Part shown: in pieces, positions 60,853-64,000 of the stretch
Layout of the letters: every line of letters starts with the position of its first letter
Position numbering within the stretch: the stretch's first letter is position 1
Assembly (NCBI RefSeq): GCF_900582625.1
Contig: NZ_UTIQ01000327.1
Coordinates: 720,010-784,009 of the forward strand
Direction of reading: 5' to 3'
DNA: 64,000 bases
Source: Pseudomonas viridiflava
GTDB lineage: Bacteria > Pseudomonadota > Gammaproteobacteria > Pseudomonadales > Pseudomonadaceae
Made by a program: the position numbers and the translations under genes
The notes under the pieces: model-generated
Seen by the model: the letters and a program-made list of their open reading frames with translations, nothing else
Databases searched by the model: none
What the model was told of the DNA's origin: nothing

Positions 60853-61062
60853 ATGAAACATTGGATTTTTGCCGCATTTTGCCTGCTTAGCCTGTCGGGT
60901 TGCTCAAGCGAATACATCATCACCACCACTGACGGCCAGATGCTCACCAGCGATGGCAAACCGGACTTGGACGAAGACACTGGGATGCTGGAGTTCGAAG
61001 ACAGCGAAGGACGCAAGCAACAGATTCCGCAGTCATCCGTGAAGCAGATGCTGGAACGCTGA
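60853..61062 (+). CDS. YgdI/YgdR-type small lipoprotein
   Basis: 69 residues. Lipoprotein signal with lipobox LSGC (C17), then the SH3-like YgdI/YgdR domain: YIITTTDGQMLTSDGKPDLDED and a GRKQQIPQSSVKQM end. Attached to the membrane lipid on the periplasmic side, probably the outer membrane because Ser follows the Cys. Function unknown. Confidence 0.88.
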   Translation: MKHWIFAAFCLLSLSGCSSEYIITTTDGQMLTSDGKPDLDEDTGMLEFEDSEGRKQQIPQSSVKQMLER

Positions 61063-61223
61063 TCGTGCGTTGGGGTGAGCGAGAGCTACTCATGCGGTAC
61101 AGACAGTTGAAATTTTCGATGCCCTCTCGACAAGCGTAACGGCGCCACTTATCTTCGCGACTGGCCAGCGCACTGGCCAACGTCGCTCGGACGGTTCCGG
61201 GCGCTTACGTCTTCGAGGAACAC

Positions 61224-62444
61224 ATGGCTGAACAAGCTTCGCGCCGTTTCGCGCGCATTGATCGTCTCCCCCCTTATGTTTTCAATATCACAGCTGAGCT
61301 GAAGATGGCGGCCCGTCGCCGCGGCGAGGACATCATTGACCTAAGTATGGGCAACCCGGATGGCGCTACCCCGCCCCATATCGTGGAAAAGCTCGTACAG
61401 GTTGCTCAGCGTGAAGACACTCACGGCTACTCGACTTCACGCGGCATTCCGCGCCTGCGCCGGGCAATTTCGCGCTGGTACAAGGATCGCTACCAGGTCG
61501 ACATCGACCCGGAAAACGAAGCCATCGTCACCATTGGTTCCAAAGAGGGTTTGGCGCATCTGATGCTGGCCACGCTGGATCAGGGCGATACGGTGCTGGT
61601 GCCTAACCCAAGTTATCCGATTCATATTTACGGTGCGGTCATCGCTGGCGCTCAGGTGCGCTCGGTACCGCTGGTGCCTGGCGTTGATTTCTTCGCCGAA
61701 GTGGAGCGCGCCATTCGGGAAAGTATTCCGAAACCAAAAATGCTGATCATCGGCTTCCCCTCCAACCCTACCGCGCAGTGCGTGGAGCTGGACTTCTTCG
61801 AACGCATCATCGCGCTCGCCAAGCAGTACAACGTGCTGGTGGTTCACGACCTGGCCTACGCCGATATCGTCTACGACGGTTGGAAAGCACCATCGATCAT
61901 GCAAGTGCCCGGCGCCAAGGATATTGCGGTGGAGTTCTTCACGCTGTCCAAAAGCTACAACATGGCCGGATGGCGCATTGGCTTTATGGTCGGCAACCCT
62001 GAACTGGTTAACGCCCTTGCCAGAATCAAGAGCTACCACGACTACGGCACTTTCACGCCATTGCAGGTGGCGGCGATCGCTGCGCTGGAAGGCGATCAGA
62101 CATGCGTGCACGAAATCGCCGCCAATTATCAGCAGCGTCGCGATGTATTGGTGCGTGGCCTTCATGAGGCGGGCTGGATGGTGGATAACCCTAAGGCGTC
62201 CATGTACGTGTGGGCAAAAATTCCGGAGCCCTACGCCAAACTCGGCTCGCTTGAGTTTGCGAAAAAGCTGCTGGCTGAGGCGAAGGTGTGTGTGTCGCCA
62301 GGGCTGGGTTTTGGTGATTACGGCGACGACCATGTGCGCTTCGCCCTGATCGAGAACCAGGACCGAATCCGCCAAGCTGTGCGGGGTATCAAAGCGATGT
62401 TCCGTGCTGACGGGCTGCTCGCCAAAGCGAAAGCCGACTCGTAG
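61224..62444 (+). CDS. alaC: Alanine transaminase AlaC-type
   Basis: 406 residues, PLP-dependent aminotransferase class I. The PLP lysine is K243 in TLSKSYNMAGWRIGF; the N-terminal ARIDRLPPYVFNIT and DLSMGNPDGATPPHIV match AlaC (glutamate-pyruvate aminotransferase). It makes alanine from pyruvate and glutamate. GAGGA precedes the ATG. Confidence 0.92.
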   Translation: MAEQASRRFARIDRLPPYVFNITAELKMAARRRGEDIIDLSMGNPDGATPPHIVEKLVQVAQREDTHGYSTSRGIPRLRRAISRWYKDRYQVDIDPENEAIVTIGSKEGLAHLMLATLDQGDTVLVPNPSYPIHIYGAVIAGAQVRSVPLVPGVDFFAEVERAIRESIPKPKMLIIGFPSNPTAQCVELDFFERIIALAKQYNVLVVHDLAYADIVYDGWKAPSIMQVPGAKDIAVEFFTLSKSYNMAGWRIGFMVGNPELVNALARIKSYHDYGTFTPLQVAAIAALEGDQTCVHEIAANYQQRRDVLVRGLHEAGWMVDNPKASMYVWAKIPEPYAKLGSLEFAKKLLAEAKVCVSPGLGFGDYGDDHVRFALIENQDRIRQAVRGIKAMFRADGLLAKAKADS

Positions 62445-62556
62445 AACCCATAGCGGCTACCGTCGAATAACCGTAGCCGCTCATCCTGCCGCGCTGAACT
62501 TGTCCTGAACCGGGTAACCCAAGGGGGGCTTTCCTCACTAGCGTTAAGGACAGTTA

Positions 62557-63246
62557 ATGATTGATCTGACCACCTGGAACCTCGCCGTACCCGCCACCGA
62601 ATCTGCAACAGCCATCGACACCGCCCGTCTCAACAACGGTTACCAAAGCCAGTATTTTCGCCGTCATTCCGATGGCAGCGTCACCTTCTGGGTTCCGGTT
62701 TCCGGATCGACCACCGAAGACGCCCATTATCCACGCGCTGAACTAAGGGAAACTCAGACAGACGGGACGCTGAGTTATTGGCCGTACCAAACTGCGGATA
62801 ACTACCTCAGTGCCGTGCTCACGGTTAACCAAGTGCCCAGCAAAGGCAAAATAGTGATTGGGCAAATCCATAGCGACGACCAGCCTGGCAGTCAGAACGA
62901 TCCGCTGCTCAAACTGCAGTATCACTATCTGAGAGGGGTTGGCCGGCTGGAAGCTTTGCTGCGTAAGCGTCCCGGCGACAGCTCAGTGGAAAACATCCTG
63001 CTCGCTGAGAATGTGCAACTGAACGAGCGGTTCAGCTACGACTTGCGCCTCACGCCTTCGGGAAAGCTCGGTATACGCGTTCAAAGCAAAGATAACGATA
63101 CCGGCTCCTACTATCGTCAACTCAGCGGCTACTGGGGCAACCAGCGCTTTTACTTCAAGGCAGGCGCGTACATTCAGGACAACTATGGACCTGCGGATGA
63201 AGGCGGCCGGGTTACGTTTTACTGGCTTAACAGCGTTCATCAATAA
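62557..63246 (+). CDS. Alginate lyase, polysaccharide lyase family 7
   Basis: 229 residues, a single PL7 beta-jelly-roll domain. Conserved motifs: RAELRE (60-65), QIH (103-105, with the catalytic His) and YFKAGAYIQ (199-207, with the catalytic Tyr; the usual Asn is Ile here). Cleaves alginate by beta-elimination. No signal peptide is present: it starts MIDLTTWNLAVP, like the cytoplasmic P. aeruginosa PA1167 enzyme. TAAGGACA precedes the ATG. No alginate biosynthesis genes are close. Confidence 0.9.
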   Translation: MIDLTTWNLAVPATESATAIDTARLNNGYQSQYFRRHSDGSVTFWVPVSGSTTEDAHYPRAELRETQTDGTLSYWPYQTADNYLSAVLTVNQVPSKGKIVIGQIHSDDQPGSQNDPLLKLQYHYLRGVGRLEALLRKRPGDSSVENILLAENVQLNERFSYDLRLTPSGKLGIRVQSKDNDTGSYYRQLSGYWGNQRFYFKAGAYIQDNYGPADEGGRVTFYWLNSVHQ

Positions 63247-63294
63247 TCGCTGTATTTGCGGGCAGGCTGCTATTGACCGCGATGGAGCCGTAAA

Positions 63295-63774
63295 ATGGCT
63301 CTACTTTCGCAAACGCTCATAGAGACTGAAATGGCCCGCCTGCAACTTGCATTTCCTGAAGACCAGTTTTGCTACAGCACACATTTGACCGTTCGTGTCA
63401 CCGATATCAATGCGGGAAACCATTTGGGCAACGACTCGATGATTTCCATGATTTCGGAGGCGCGGGCGCGGTTCCTGTTTGACTTTGGCATTCAAGAAAC
63501 CAATGGCACGGGACTTGGGATAATCGTTACCGATCTCGCCACAACCTATAAAGCTGAAGCTCACGCCCGCGACCAACTGCTGTTTGAAGTGGGGGTAATG
63601 GACTTCAACAAATACGGGGGCGACATCACGTTCCGTATCACCCGGCCTGCAGATGGCAGCTTGATAGCGATGGCAAAATCAGGGTTTGTGTTCTTCGATT
63701 ACAGCGTTTCGAAAGTAGTCTCGATGCCTGAAGACTTCTTCGGCAAGTTCAGCAAAGTTAACTGGCTTAGCTAA
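63295..63774 (+). CDS. Hot-dog thioesterase of the acyl-CoA thioesterase type
   Basis: 159 residues. STHLTVRVTDINAGNHLGNDSMISMISEARARFLFDFG is the 4-hydroxybenzoyl-CoA thioesterase/YbgC-like motif, with Asn/Asp in place of the more common 'D.D..GH.NN' form. GGAG precedes the ATG. Probably hydrolyses an acyl-CoA. It runs towards the rRNA operon end, 49 bases after the alginate lyase stop. Confidence 0.82.
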   Translation: MALLSQTLIETEMARLQLAFPEDQFCYSTHLTVRVTDINAGNHLGNDSMISMISEARARFLFDFGIQETNGTGLGIIVTDLATTYKAEAHARDQLLFEVGVMDFNKYGGDITFRITRPADGSLIAMAKSGFVFFDYSVSKVVSMPEDFFGKFSKVNWLS

Positions 63775-63874
63775 ACCCTGCATTTCGTTTGGACAGCTTT
63801 TAAAAAGAGATAGATGAGCTGTCCAGGCGAAGCTTCAATCGAGCCGCCTGCAAGCGCTTCACTTTTCTGCGCCC

Positions 63875-63914
63875 AAAAACAAACCCCCTACCCGTTTTCA
63901 CGAGTAGGGGGTTT
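63875..63914 (-). terminator. Terminator of the rRNA operon
   Basis: On the minus strand AAACCCCCTAC / GTAGGGGGTTT (63904-63914 with 63881-63891), 11 bp, extended by an inner CTCG/CGGG pairing, followed by GTTTTT. It stands 8 bases beyond the 5S rRNA end. Confidence 0.93.
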
Positions 63915-63922
63915 GGAATTTA

Positions 63923-64000
63923 AGCTTGACGATGACCTACTCTCACATGGGGAGACCCCACACTACCATCGGCGATGCGTCGTTTCACTACTGAGTTCGG
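63923..64000 (-). rRNA. rrf: 5S rRNA, 3' part (cut by the window)
   Basis: The reverse complement begins CCGAACTCAGTAGTGAAACG and ends AGAGTAGGTCATCGTCAAGC, matching the 3' two thirds of Pseudomonas 5S rRNA as I remember it. About 78 of 120 nt are in the window; the rest of the rRNA operon lies to the right. Confidence 0.96.

Noticed and set aside
1..64000. Prophage, integrative element, secretion-system or defence island
   Set aside because: No integrase, transposase, restriction, toxin-antitoxin or phage structural genes were found; content is conserved housekeeping and metabolic genes.

Overview
The window is ordinary GC-rich chromosome of a Pseudomonas, most likely from the fluorescens/putida side of the genus. 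Three things suggest this. Gene neighbourhoods match, from memory, P. aeruginosa blocks PA1673-PA1689 (positions 3000-19150), PA3284-PA3308 (19600-49900), PA5157-PA5160 (50700-55450) and PA1787-PA1789 (56300-60700), rearranged against each other. The intergenic spaces carry several families of Pseudomonas REP palindromes. The 5S rRNA fragment at the right edge is of Pseudomonas type. No phage, insertion sequence, integrase, tRNA gene or CRISPR array was seen.

Layout. 1-2436: 3' part of a QuiP-type acylase. 2437-3025: terminators and REPs. 3026-6203 (-): LTA-synthase-like sulfatase and speE. 6398-7765 (+): alkA-ogt alkylation repair. 7777-8280 (-): two small PLDc_N membrane proteins. 8360-12722 (-): aroC, an MFS carrier and the methionine-salvage genes mtnB-mtnD-mtnC. 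12853-19609: hydrolases, prmB, an Smr protein, folE, a bacteriohemerythrin and a glutaredoxin-like protein. 19619-21578 (-): FabH-like synthase, ECF sigma factor and zinc-finger anti-sigma with overlapping frames. 21815-28095 (+): serine hydrolase, three-subunit gluconate-type dehydrogenase, enoyl-CoA hydratase. 28308-34900: HIT protein, an orphan TRAP binding protein and hrpA. 35070-36446: a solitary low-GC fimbrial-like secreted protein. 36703-42028: fadD1, fadD2, lipase-like hydrolase and MaoC hydratase. 42143-45244 (-): AaeB/AaeA-like efflux. 45405-46796 (-): a 39-residue CcoM-like membrane protein, a small basic protein, AlkB and one unknown. 47054-49900: rapA. 50743-55436 (-): MarR-controlled tripartite Emr-type pump. 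55606-63774: miaE, a universal stress protein, acnB, alaC, an alginate lyase and a thioesterase. 63923-64000: 3' end of a 5S rRNA on the minus strand.

Three themes stand out. First, three separate genes (bacteriohemerythrin, CcoM-like peptide, universal stress protein) each have an Anr/FNR-type box with a -10 hexamer at or within one base of the class II spacing, so part of the window belongs to a low-oxygen regulon. Second, the acnB mRNA appears to begin with a roughly 160-nt highly structured leader: a 17-bp near-perfect helix closed outside by 6 bp and enclosing two further helices. I do not recognise it as a described RNA element, and it is the best candidate here for something new. Third, repeats have spread widely, including one REP inside the hrpA coding sequence, where it encodes an extra peptide.

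All functional calls come from reading the sequence and from memory of protein families; no database search was run.
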